DNA of 64,000 nt from Chamaecrista fasciculata (taxonomy: Eukaryota > Streptophyta > Magnoliopsida > Fabales > Fabaceae). The notes beneath the pieces were generated by a model. It worked only from the letters and a program-made list of their open reading frames with translations. It did no database searches and was not told the DNA's origin. Position numbers and translations under genes: made by a program. The stretch lies in contig QANZ01014570.1 in assembly GCA_003254925.1 (NCBI GenBank), forward strand, positions 96,666 to 160,665, given 5' to 3'. This document shows positions 1 through 10,364 of the stretch, piece after piece (position 1 is the stretch's first letter; each line of letters starts with the position of its first letter).

Positions 1-530
1 GAGACAAAATCAGAGTTACAAGTTACTCATGAGCAATTCTTTCTCTATCTAGTTGGGACTGCTGGCAAATAAGGTCAAATAGTACTTCGGAAGTGAGTTT
101 GGTCAAAGCATCAATATCAACTTTCGAAGTACTATTTGCCTCGTTTGCCAACGATCACAACTAGACAGAGAAAGAACATGTCAAGAATAACTTGTAGCTC
201 CGATTTTGTCACATTCGAACTTGAAATAAGAGAGATATAACCAACTTCATGAAATAAGCGGCCTCCTTTCAAACTCAATTTCAAGCCCGAATTGATATCG
301 TTTGTTGACGATCCCAATTGGGAAAAAAAAAAGAACTCATCAAATGTAACTCGTGCCTTTGATTCCATTGCATTGACTTGAAACAAGCAAGATATGATCA
401 CATTCAATAGTTAAGAATCAAAACAAAATTTCTAGGAAACATTAAGGACCAAAATAGAACAAAAAATATTAAGGACCAAAATGAAACTTAAGGTAAATAT
501 TAGGGACCAAAATAAGATTTTGACCTTCTG
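1..530. repeat. Fold-back element fragment ('ggaccaaaat' family), cut by the window edge
   Basis: Bases 1-95 and about 122-215 are inverted copies of each other. The right part ends in the motifs 'attaaggaccaaaat' and 'attagggaccaaaat' (440-515) that mark a family seen many times in this window, for example at 14841-15652. The left end lies outside the window, and the small reading frame inside is a chance product of the repeat. Confidence 0.7.
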
Positions 531-743
531 GTACAATCTTCTTTTCTTTTCTTGAACTGCCAATAATTTGATCTTGTTTTTCTTAACAACAAGAATAAAT
601 TGAATAAAATGATCATCTTCTCATGTCTTTGTATCTTTCAAATTGTTCATAAAAATGCTATGTCTTTTACTTATTTTATAACATCTTATATCCAATAAAA
701 TTTATAATACCTCCCAAGAACCATTAGTTTTAGAAGAAAGAAG

Positions 744-1282
744 TAGAGGTGTCAAAACGAACCAACCCGACTCACTCGAACTTGTTCGCCACAAGTAGCG
801 ACTCACTCAAGTTGACTTACGTGAGCCAAAAATCTCAAATTAACTAGGTTTGGCCAACTCGGCTCGCCAACTTGATTAGCCGAGTTTACTCACTTAACCC
901 ACAAATTATCAATTTTTCTTTCATTTTTTCATTTTTTTATTTCTTCCCATTTTTTTAAATCAAAAATATTTTTATTAGCTTTCTTAATAAAATTCATGAA
1001 AATTAAGGCAAATTATACCAATATATAACCATTCAATACTAATCATTAGTCACTACATCTAAAATTCTATATATATATATATATATATATATTTTTAAAA
1101 TAAGGTGGGTTGGCTCACCAACTCGCCAACTCACTTAAGTTAGCTCACCACGATTTGCGAGTTAAATGAGTCAACCCAAGCGAGCTATAATTCTTTGTGA
1201 GCCGAATTTTATCAACTTGACTTGTCAATTTAGCGAGTTAAATGAACCAACCCGCTGAATTTGGCTCGTTTTGACAACAATA
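744..1282. mobile_element. Non-autonomous hAT-like element, 539 bp
   Basis: The ends are inverted: the left begins 'tagaggtgtcaaaac' and the right ends 'gttttgacaacaata'. The flanking 8-mers gaaagaag (736-743) and gaaacaag (1283-1290) match at 7 of 8 bases, as expected for a hAT target-site duplication. Subterminal 'gagccaac/ggttggctc'-type motifs resemble those of the 3.8-kb hAT at 16376-20141, so this looks like an internally deleted relative. It has no coding capacity; a (TA)n run lies at about 1069-1092. Confidence 0.75.
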
Positions 1283-1290
1283 GAAACAAG

Positions 1291-2338
1291 TAGTGATCAA
1301 CCCAAGCATTCCTCGAATAATCATTTGATCCCTATGATGTTTATGTGGCAAATCGTTTACCCTTAAGCAGAGGACTCGTGACGAAGAGATTAGTCACTGT
1401 TCTCGACGATGGATATCTTGGTTTAGACAAAAAAAAAATCACATAAATAAGCTCTCTATATAGCCATCTCCCTTTTTTGCCATAACACCTAGGCAAGGAC
1501 GGATGGTCGAAGACAATGTTCTAAAATCGAGCTTGAGGTGAATAGAAAGACCTCTGAAGGATAGGTAATTAATTCAACCGTTCGAATCAACGGTCGAATT
1601 GAATGACGTTATGAATAAATAAATAAAAGATATTACTATTATGAATAAAAATAATCTTTAATTAATAAAATATCATCATAAAATTTTTATAATAATAACA
1701 TATACTTACAAATCTATAATTTTATTGTTTTACGCAAACAAAATATATAAAAAATCACAATATAAACAATTATAATTAGGTTAAGAAAAATAAAAAATAT
1801 AAAGTTTTTTTTTTATTTTAATAGATTTGCAAATTTTTTACATTTGACCCATCAAACTAATTAAAAACGTCAAAAAAATGATTTTTTTTTAATAAGTAGG
1901 AAAATGCAATTATATGATTGATTATTAGCTTATCATTGTTAAATTTAAAGTAGGAATATTATATATTTTTTTAGAAATTCTTAGCTACTACAAAACTAAT
2001 ATTGCATATTTATCATTTAATAAATTTTGAATAGATTCTTGAGACAAATTTTTCAAAATAGCATTTTTGGACAATTTTTATAAAATAATCAAGTCAACTA
2101 GATCAATAGTGTGTCACTATCATTCGGATTTTTGTCTTAACCGGACTGACTCACGACCCCGGTCAGTGGGTTTCAGGTTGACTAGGGTGGGTCGTGGTTT
2201 TAAAACATTGGACGTAGCACTTAAAATGTCTTCTCTCTCTCTTCCTTACATGTCCCTTTCACTCTTATGCATCACATTTGTTAATAACATGGCTTTATTT
2301 CCCAAAAATAGTAGTATATTTTATCATAAATGAATGCC
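1291..2338. other. AT-rich intergenic stretch
   Basis: No gene was recognised. A short piece at about 2090-2215, with paired 'gactcacgacccc' and 'gggtgggtcgtgg' motifs, looks like the end of a degraded transposon. The 88-codon frame at 2067-2333 has no recognisable domain and is probably chance. Confidence 0.5.
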
Positions 2339-2866
2339 CAGTTCGTTTGCATTTTGATTATAATCTGTTCTGATTATAATCATAATAAACACGTTTATTT
2401 ACGTTTTTTTTCTGATCAAATTATAATCATGATTTTTTTATAATCAAACACACTCAATTACATTTATACCCCTATACATATACCTACAATTACCTATATT
2501 CTAATACAATCAATCACCCATCACAAGGGCAAAATAATCATTTCCCTCAATAATGGACCAGTTTATAATTAAATCAAATTTGTGTTGGCCTAAATTGTTA
2601 TTTTGCCCCTTCCTTCTTCTCTTCCTTTTGTTCTCTCTCGTCTCTCTCTCCTCCAAAATCCAAACAGAGTGATCAATTCAAATAGAGTGTTCTCTCTTCC
2701 TTTTGTTCCCAAATCAAACAACACAGACACGAGATTCATCAATTCCTTTAAGCCCAAGTACATAACTAATTAACAATTCAATCAACCATTTCTTCTTCTT
2801 CTTTTTTTATTTTCTTAATCTCACCAACAGATTTGTCTCAGGAGGAACAATTTCGGCGGATGCTGG

Positions 2867-3005
2867 ATGAGAGAGAGAGAGAGAGACGGAGACGAGAGAG
2901 AGAGACAGAGATGAGAGAGAGACGAGAGAGAGAGAGAGAGAACCGAGAGTGAGAGGGAGAGAGACAGAGATGAGAGAGAGAGAGAGAGAACCGAGAGTGA
3001 GAGGG
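2867..3005. repeat. GA-rich low-complexity block
   Basis: Runs of (GA)n are interrupted by repeated longer words such as 'gagagaaccgagagtgaga' (about 2935-2953 and 2985-3003), so this is a small imperfect tandem array rather than a pure microsatellite. Confidence 0.85.
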
Positions 3006-3074
3006 TTTGCATTTGTGTGGAATGGGTCGTCGATTCTTTTTATATCCCGACATTTGGTCCACCGATTTTTAGAT

Positions 3075-3305
3075 TCGGTGGACCGAAATTCTGGGTTAAT
3101 ATGAGTGTGGAAGAATTCCTTCATGAATAGCGGACCGAAAATATAAAACGGTGGCCCGAATGTCGCGATATCCAAATTAAAATAGCTAAGCGGTGGACCA
3201 TTCGGAACTCGGTGGACCAAAATTCTGGGCTAATATGAGTGTGGAAGAATTCCTTCATGAATGGCGAACCGAAAATATAAAACGGTGGACCGAATGTCCA
3301 ATTTA
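3075..3305. repeat. Direct repeat of about 130 bp inside the TIR element
   Basis: The segment starting at about 3077 ('cggtggaccgaaattctggg') returns at about 3210 with a few changes. Each copy runs through 'aagaattccttcatgaat' and 'aatataaaacggtgg'. It is a local tandem duplication within the transposon. Confidence 0.8.
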
Positions 3306-3830
3306 AGAAAATTGAATAAAAATTTCGGGTCCGCGTGCGTGCCTCCATTCTCTCTCATCTGCTGCGAAACGGTGCACCATTTTTTTCGCTGGTCCACCAA
3401 ATGTCGGGCTATGATTGTACATTTTAGTCCTTTTGGTCCACCATTACATAGGCCAAAATTCATTCGGTGCACCAAATCAAATAATCACCCTCCACTTGCA
3501 CATGAAAATAATCAAGTTTTCACGCTTTTCAAGGCAAACAATAACATATTTTGATTTTTTTTCAAGCAACAATCATATCCAAACACATTTTGATTATAAT
3601 AAAATCACACCTTACTTTTTCCAACTTTTTCTTCCATTTATACCCCATATACAATTTATCAATTTCCTTACTTTTTATCCACCTACCACAATCATTACAT
3701 ACCCATTTTAATAATTTCACACCAAATAATCAACAATCATCCAAACACCACTACAAAAATAATCAACTTTGATTATAATCACACTACGATTATAATCAAA
3801 ACAAATTTTATAAAAAACGCAAACGAACTG

Positions 3831-6523
3831 ACCCGAAGTTTGTAGATCTACGATCTCTAAAACAAACTCTATGTCATTTAAAAATGTCACACATGAGAGA
3901 GAAAGAGACACATATGAAAGAGAAAGAAGATAGGTTAGATGTCACATCATCAAAAATTAAAAAAAGAGACGAAACAACTTACTATTGGGATTTTTTTTAA
4001 GGAGAACTTTTCCATCTTATTCAATCAGCAAACCCTCCTATATAGGGAAGTACATGAATTCAAAATATTTAAAAGATCCTAATCAAATACTCTAAAATCA
4101 ATCACAAATCTGAAAGATATCTCAAACAGATTGTGAGAATAACAGAAAAGATAATTCAAAAATCTTAAAATCTATTCCTCGCTAGCAAACTCATAATTAA
4201 ATAAATATAATAATCAAAATAAAATCAATTCCCAAAAGACTCAGTCAAGAGATCAACCGTGCCCATATTCCTTAATTTTTTAATTACTAACATTAAAAAT
4301 AATAATAATGTTAATTATTCATAAAACTTACGACGAGATTTTTTTAACCAAAGTTGCGTAGATAATTGATCAATTTGAACTTATTGAAAGATACTCGTCC
4401 AAAATGAACTTTAAGACAAAAATAGTGGAACCAAATGAACACACTTGCTCGACCAATTTTTTCATGCATACATATACTATCAAAGAATACGTGATTTGCA
4501 CTTCAAGAAATTCGATATTAAATATTTTAAATTAAAATAATAATAATTCAATATTTAAATGGCTGCATATTATGGCGAAAGTTCAAATATACACTAGACT
4601 ACGAAAGAAAAAACATCATTACACCTAGAAATATTCAATGATAAAGATGTATATCCCATATAATATAGAATCAATTTGATATACAAATTCAAGTAAAAGT
4701 CCCAATAGTAAATCATACAAATCAACAACAAATTCTTGAAGAAGATCATTTGTAAAGTTAAAATCTCAAACTCTATTAGTTATTAAAAAATGTTTATATG
4801 TAAAAAAATTACACCTAAGCGAGTTGCATCTCATATTGAAGAAGTTAGATTCGAGTTCTAGAGCCGATATTATTGGACAGATTATAACTGCTCGTTTTTT
4901 ATTTGAATAAAATTAATCTTCAGCTAAATCGTTATATAAATAAATGGGAAAAACCCATAGTTAATAAAAAAAAATTAATCCCCATCATTCCCTTCCACTA
5001 TGAAAACTTCAAATGAGAATTTGATTTGGTAATCACCAATATCATTCCTTTTGCATGAAATGTAACATGTCACGATTATAACTATTCACAAATTTCCAAT
5101 TGTCAACAAATTCTTAGATTCTACCAAACATGTCACGCACATTGTATTCATTAGTTTTTAGGATTTATATATGACTATTATAGTTTATCTATTTCAAAAT
5201 TGGACTTGTTTAAAAATCTGAGTTATAATAACTCAGATTGAAGATAGAAATTAAATGAAAATGAATTAGTACAACTCATCCAAAACTACTTAGTCAATGT
5301 TGTCAAGGTTAAACCTATCAATAAAAAAAAAGTAACATTTAAATCATGGAGACATGGACTAATCAGTTCAACCGATCAAATTTACTTTTGGTCAAAAAAA
5401 AAACCGATCAAATTTACTATTAGATTAGCTTATTTCAAATATAAATAAGATATAAAATGTAAACATAAAATATATAATAAATATTATTTATTTTTAGGAT
5501 TTAGATTTTACTAAAAATCAAGTTGCAAATCCTAAAGTCCAATAAAAAGATTTTTGGACAATCCACCGATCCCACCCAATTTTAGCATTTTTTTTTTCAA
5601 TTATTTTCAATCTAAAATAGTCAAACTCCCAAAATAGTTTATATCCATGGAGCTGACCCATCTTTCTCAATGGATAACAATCAGACTATTTGATTTGTCC
5701 ATTCCAAACAACATTGGATTAGGTTCATTGTGCATGCCACAAATTAGCCTTCCGTGTAGGCCAAACTTCTAACATAGATTTTTTGGAATTAATTTACTCT
5801 ACATATTAAGAGAAAATCTATTTCTTTTGTCTCTAAATTTATATTGAATCAATAATTTAATCTTTAAATAATAGAAATACACAACTCGTTTTTTGAATAA
5901 TTACAATTGTCAACTATTAAATTTTAAAACGTCAATTGTTATCTAACTAAAAAATATGAATGTTAAATGCTCAAGTGGGCCTATTACATATTCATGTGAC
6001 AAACAAGATGAATGGATTAAAAAGAAAATGACACTCATCAAAATTATGAAACCCAAAAATAAATCCCAAATTAAATAAACTCTAATGGTCCCTCCAATCC
6101 CATAATCACCTTCTCTGTAATTATCGTGATTATTATCTTTATCATATTTGCAACTTATATTTATGATTTGACAAAAACAAAGAAGATAAACCTTAGACGC
6201 TACAATGTGGACATTGATCGACTTTTTTTAAACCTAATTGCACCTCCAAATGGATGTGTAAATATTTGAGTGTGTTCCTCAAATTGATTCTAATAGATGA
6301 TACACTAAGCAATAAAATGTGACATTTAATAGTATCACATATGCATTCACCATTCACGTCACAAAGTTAAATAACACACAACATCTCTAGCAGTGCTACT
6401 AAGCTCTAGATTTAGATATCTATAATGAAAAATGAAAAAAATAAAATGAGTATGTTTTGATGCATTTAAACTAAGTGGTAAACATATGATTTAAAAATTA
6501 TACTATCTATATTTTAACAAGCT
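3831..6523. other. AT-rich intergenic stretch upstream of unit A
   Basis: No gene seen. It contains a SINE-like copy (4812-4972) and weak remnants at 5290-5570. Everything else reads as unstructured AT-rich DNA up to the start of the duplicated block at about 6524. Confidence 0.5.
4812..4972 (+). mobile_element. Degraded tRNA-derived SINE-like copy
   Basis: It resembles the copy at 50040-50215. A B-box-like 'agattcgagttctag' lies near 4850, followed by 'gccgatattattgga', and the tail 'aaacccatagtt' precedes an A-rich end. Confidence 0.55.
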
Positions 6524-6634
6524 TAATGAAGTTCACAACCAACACGTTTTCAAGGCCACGCAGAAAAAATGTAGGACAATCCTTGCCTTGTTAAAACTCT
6601 CCAAGTGCAAAACAAATGAAGACATCAAGACAAA

Positions 6635-6641
6635 TATAAAT
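6635..6641 (+). promoter_or_regulatory. Putative TATA box of the unit A protease gene
   Basis: TATAAAT lies about 70 bp upstream of the ATG at 6711. In the otherwise near-identical unit C promoter six bases here are missing (caaatataaatatg becomes caaatatg), which removes the motif. Confidence 0.45.
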
Positions 6642-6710
6642 ATGTAACTGATGAAAGCCCTTAAATATCCATGTTCTCTTCTCATTCTCCATATGCATAA
6701 CTAGCCAGCC

Positions 6711-8946
6711 ATGAAGACAACCATAACATTAACCATTGTCATATTCAATCTTATGTTATGCTGCAACTTATGCATAACAACAGCAAGAGGGGTGTGTGTT
6801 AACACGGTGAGAAAAAACTTATCTGACCCGACGACGACGACAGTCACGAAGGAGAGGTATAAAAGTTGGCTGATGCAGCATGGCAAATGCTATGATGATG
6901 ATGATGAATGGAAAGCCCGGTTTGCGATTTATCAAGCCAATGTTGAGTTCATAGAGTGTGTCAACGCCCAAAACTATTCCTACAAGCTCATAGACAACAA
7001 ATTTGCCGATCTTACAAACGATGAGTTTCGAAGTACTTATCTTGGTTTTCGACCTACACAGCTGAGTTTAAAGACAGGATTCAGGTATGATAAACATAAG
7101 GTTTTACCAATAAGCATAGACTGGAGGAAGAAAGGTGCAGTAACTCTCGTCAAAGATCAAGGCGACTGTGGTAAAGTTTCTTGCATACACAAATTCATGT
7201 TTTTTAAGCACCCAAGAAAATTGGAAAAAAATAGAAAGATATAATGCACAAAATCCCCTCCTAACTTTAGTCACGGTACAAAAAACACCCTTGAATTTTT
7301 TATTCTGTGCAAAGGATCATTTTGTTAAAATTTTCATTCAACAAAATCATTTTTTTTTATAATTTTTGTTTTTTACATTGATTTAAAATTAAAATTAGCT
7401 ATTGTAATTAATAGTAGCAAAAAAACTAAAAATTTCTTGATTTTAAAAAAAAAAAAGGGTTATTTGTCCAAAATCAAAAGTTCAAGGGGTCTTCTATGAT
7501 TTTTCATAGTTCATAGGAGATTATGTGTACAGTGACTAAAGTCAGAAAATTTTTATGCATTTTGGCACAAAAAAAGTGCACCCAAGAAAAGAAAAGAAAA
7601 AAAATACTCAATTTCCTAGATTTCTCAGATTTTCCTGTTCAATATCTACTAAACCCACAATCTAACTTAGCCACTTGTTCATATATGGGGGCGTAGACAA
7701 AGTAACGGAAATACTCAAGGGTATGTTTGGATTGACGTGAATAGAAAAGGGAAGGTTTGATATAGACCTTCTCCTTTTGTGTTATATTATTGTCAATCCA
7801 AACATTCCTTATAGAAACTTGAGATAGATCATTACAGTCTCATGCACCTAAAATCTGCTGATATTTATTTAGAGTTGAGTCAGTCTAATACTTTAATGGG
7901 ATTAAATATATGCTAAAATGCACAAAACTCCCTTAAACTTTAGTCACTAGGCAAAGACTTCTTGTACTTTTAATTTTGTGCAAATAACTCTCTCTTCTTA
8001 AAAATTATATTATAAAAATAAAAATATTTTGTTTTTTTTAATTGCTTGTTACAACAATGATTAATTTTAAATTTGGATCAAATGTAAAATGCAACAACAA
8101 TAATCAAATTACAAATAAACGTGTTGTTTTTGAATGAATATATTAACTATAGAGAAATTTTGCACAAAATCAAAAGTTTAGAGAGTCTTTTGTCACTTTT
8201 CAAAGTTTAGAGGGGCTTTTGCACAATGATTAAAGTTTAAGGGAGGTTTTGTGCAATTTAACCTTAAATATAAGTTTCTTCAAAGCAAGTTTAGAGTTTC
8301 ATAGCAAGGCAGGTAGTATCTGATGCACAAACCTCTTGATGTAGGAAGTTGCTGGGCATTCTCAGCAGTGGCAGCTGTGGAAGGCATCAACCAAATAAGA
8401 ACAGGGAAATTGGTGTCTCTGTCTGAGCAGGAACTCATGGATTGCGACGTCAGAGATGGTAATGAAGGATGTAAAGGCGGCTTCATGGAAAAAGCATTCA
8501 CTTTCATAAAGGAGCAAGGCGGGATCACCACTGAAGAAGACTATCCTTATGAAGCTAAAGATGGTACCTGTGACAAAGGCAAAGAAAGTCATCATGCAGT
8601 GAATATAAGCGGCTATGAAAAAGTTCCTACCCGGAATGAGAAGAAACTGAAAGCTGCAGCTGCTAATCAGCCTATATCTGTTGCAATTGATGCAGAAGGT
8701 TATGAGTTTCAATTTTATCATCGAGGCATCTTCTCTGGCCACTGCGAAACTGACCTCAATCATGGAGTGACCATAGTTGGCTACGGAGAAGAATTCTTCA
8801 ATAAGTACTGGATTGTGAAGAACTCATGGGGTTATGGTTGGGGTGAAGCTGGTTATATTAGGATGTTGCGTGATGATCCGGATAAAAGGGGCATTTGTGG
8901 CATTGCCATGGATGCTAGTTACCCTATCGAGGAATCAGGTGCCTGA
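6711..8946 (+). CDS. Papain-type cysteine protease (SAG12/SAG39-like), unit A copy
   Basis: Secreted or vacuolar pre-pro cysteine endopeptidase of family C1A. It has two exons, 6711-7170 and 8345-8946, with a GT-AG intron, and encodes 353 aa. A hydrophobic signal peptide covers about residues 1-24. The inhibitory prodomain shows ERFNIN-type residues ([19 protein letters not shown]) and [11 protein letters not shown]. The mature enzyme starts near [11 protein letters not shown]. The catalytic triad is complete: Cys156 in GSCWAF (its glycine codon is split by the intron), His293 in LNHGVTIV and Asn313 in [10 protein letters not shown]. It ends in [10 protein letters not shown] with no KDEL signal. 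Length is normal for the family. A possible poly(A) signal AATAAA lies at 8983. A tandem paralogue with the same structure is at 42848-45713, and a scrap lies at 23306-23515. Arabidopsis relatives are linked to senescence; the actual role here is inferred. Confidence 0.93.
7241..7566. repeat. Fold-back MITE in the unit A protease intron
   Basis: The left end 'ataatgcacaaaatccc' is answered by an inverted 'aaaatttttatgcatttt' at the right, with 'actttagtcac' inverted as 'gtgactaaagt'. Unit C carries the same element at 43376-43655, so it predates the duplication. Confidence 0.65.
7911..8263. mobile_element. Mutator-like MITE, unit A intron (353 bp)
   Basis: It is flanked by perfect 9-bp duplications ttaaatata (7902-7910 and 8264-8272). 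Ends are inverted: 'tgctaaaatgcac' and 'gtgcaatttaacc'. The arms repeat 'cttaaactttagtca' in inverted form. The same insertion is present in units B (22863-23250) and C (44653-45034), so it is older than the duplications. Confidence 0.8.
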
Positions 8947-10364
8947 TGAAAGGCCAAGGGCCCAAGACAATGCAAGTATCGCAATAAAATTAATACGCCA
9001 TTTATCAAGTAGACTAAGAAGTTATGGTGGATAGAACAAAACAGAGATAAATTGAAAATAACAAAACATATATTAAGGTCATGCTTCTACCATTCTGCAG
9101 AGGTAGCAATTCATGCTGTGGTACATCTACTATGCATAAAACTTCTTGAATTCCATGGCCAAAAAAAAAAAAACTTCTTGAATTCCCTGTTATAAAAATA
9201 AAGTTTAATGCTGAACTTATCTAAACAATTTTACAAAGTAACTGGGACGTTTTAAGTCAAACTATGAAGAATTAATTTTGGCATTAAAACTAAAATCTAC
9301 AAACTAACATATTTTGCAAAGCCAATATCTCAGTACTGTACTTCTTAGTCTCAAGGGAACTGTAGGCTATTAATGGCTTATAGAAAGGTTTGAGAAGTAC
9401 TAAAGATTGTAACATTTGATTAAAAATATGCGATATATGTTAAGAGGAAATGAAGAAAAGAAAGAAAACATATTGGCATTACGAAATAAGGTCACAAATT
9501 TTCTCAAAGTCTTTCAATTCTAATTCAGCTCTAGCAACAGAGAAAACTGAAGGGCATCGCTTACAAAGAAGACATAAAATGAAGCAGAATATTCCTCCAC
9601 TTCTTTGTCGCTCCAATCAACAATCTTGATAGACTACGATGCAACTTGTGCCATAACACACTTGGTACCTGCTGAGCTTTGTCAGAAAGATAATTGTATT
9701 TATCAAGATGAAAAAGGCTACAAGGATAAATATTACATACATAGAGTCAATATTATTGTGATGAAAAAAACAAGTGCAAAGCATGAGGCAGTGTATCTAT
9801 ACAGCATCACCTCTTCTCATCCATCATTTCATACATAAAGGCACTTTTACATGGTTAAATGAAAATGTCGAGAGCATTTGGGAAAGCAAAAGAGAGAATC
9901 CCTGGAACCATTTATATTCTTGATGAAAAAGGGAAATGTAATACTAATATTAAAGGGGGTAGAACAGAACTGTTAATGTATTTTCTTCAATTTAACCTTA
10001 GGACCTCATTGACATTGAGATCTTTAAACAAATTGTATGGCATTCTCGGCGAGAACATTCATATCTTACAGTCACGCCCTAGGTCAAAACAATTTTTGGA
10101 CCTGTTTTCCAAGTAAGTTAATTTAATACTGATAGATTTGCAATGAGCTTCTTTATTCCTTTATGATCTCTCTTTATGGTTGACTTGAAATTTTGTATCA
10201 AGTAAACCCTCAACTCGTGAAATATGTCCTGAAATCATCTAATACAAAAGTATAAGAAAACAAAATTAAAACCCAGCTAAGAAAAAGAATAGAAAATGGA
10301 GCAAAAGTATTCTAGAATAATACCAAAGGCTAAAAATTTGGACAACTGCAAGGAGTGTCTAAAT
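8947..10364 (+). other. Protease 3' flank plus an unassigned block shared by units A and B
   Basis: About 9475-10120 is well conserved with unit B (23975-24610). It includes open stretches such as 9605-9838 and 9859-10116 that begin in comparable places but diverge in frame between copies. I do not recognise the protein on either strand. It may be a decayed gene fragment or simply duplicated noncoding DNA. The rest is protease 3' UTR and spacer. Confidence 0.4.

Larger units (their letters stand above)
2339..3830. mobile_element. Non-autonomous TIR DNA transposon, about 1.5 kb
   Basis: The ends are inverted: left 'cagttcgtttgc' and right 'gcaaacgaactg', each followed inward by repeated 'gattataatc' motifs. 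No clear target-site duplication was found, so the superfamily is open. The interior holds a GA-rich low-complexity block and a duplicated segment of about 130 bp. The 60-140 codon frames here are translations of the GA repeat and are not real genes. Confidence 0.65.

Noticed and set aside
2807..3220. Overlapping 63-137 codon frames rich in Leu-Ser
   Set aside because: They are translations of a GA/CT low-complexity tract inside a TIR element.
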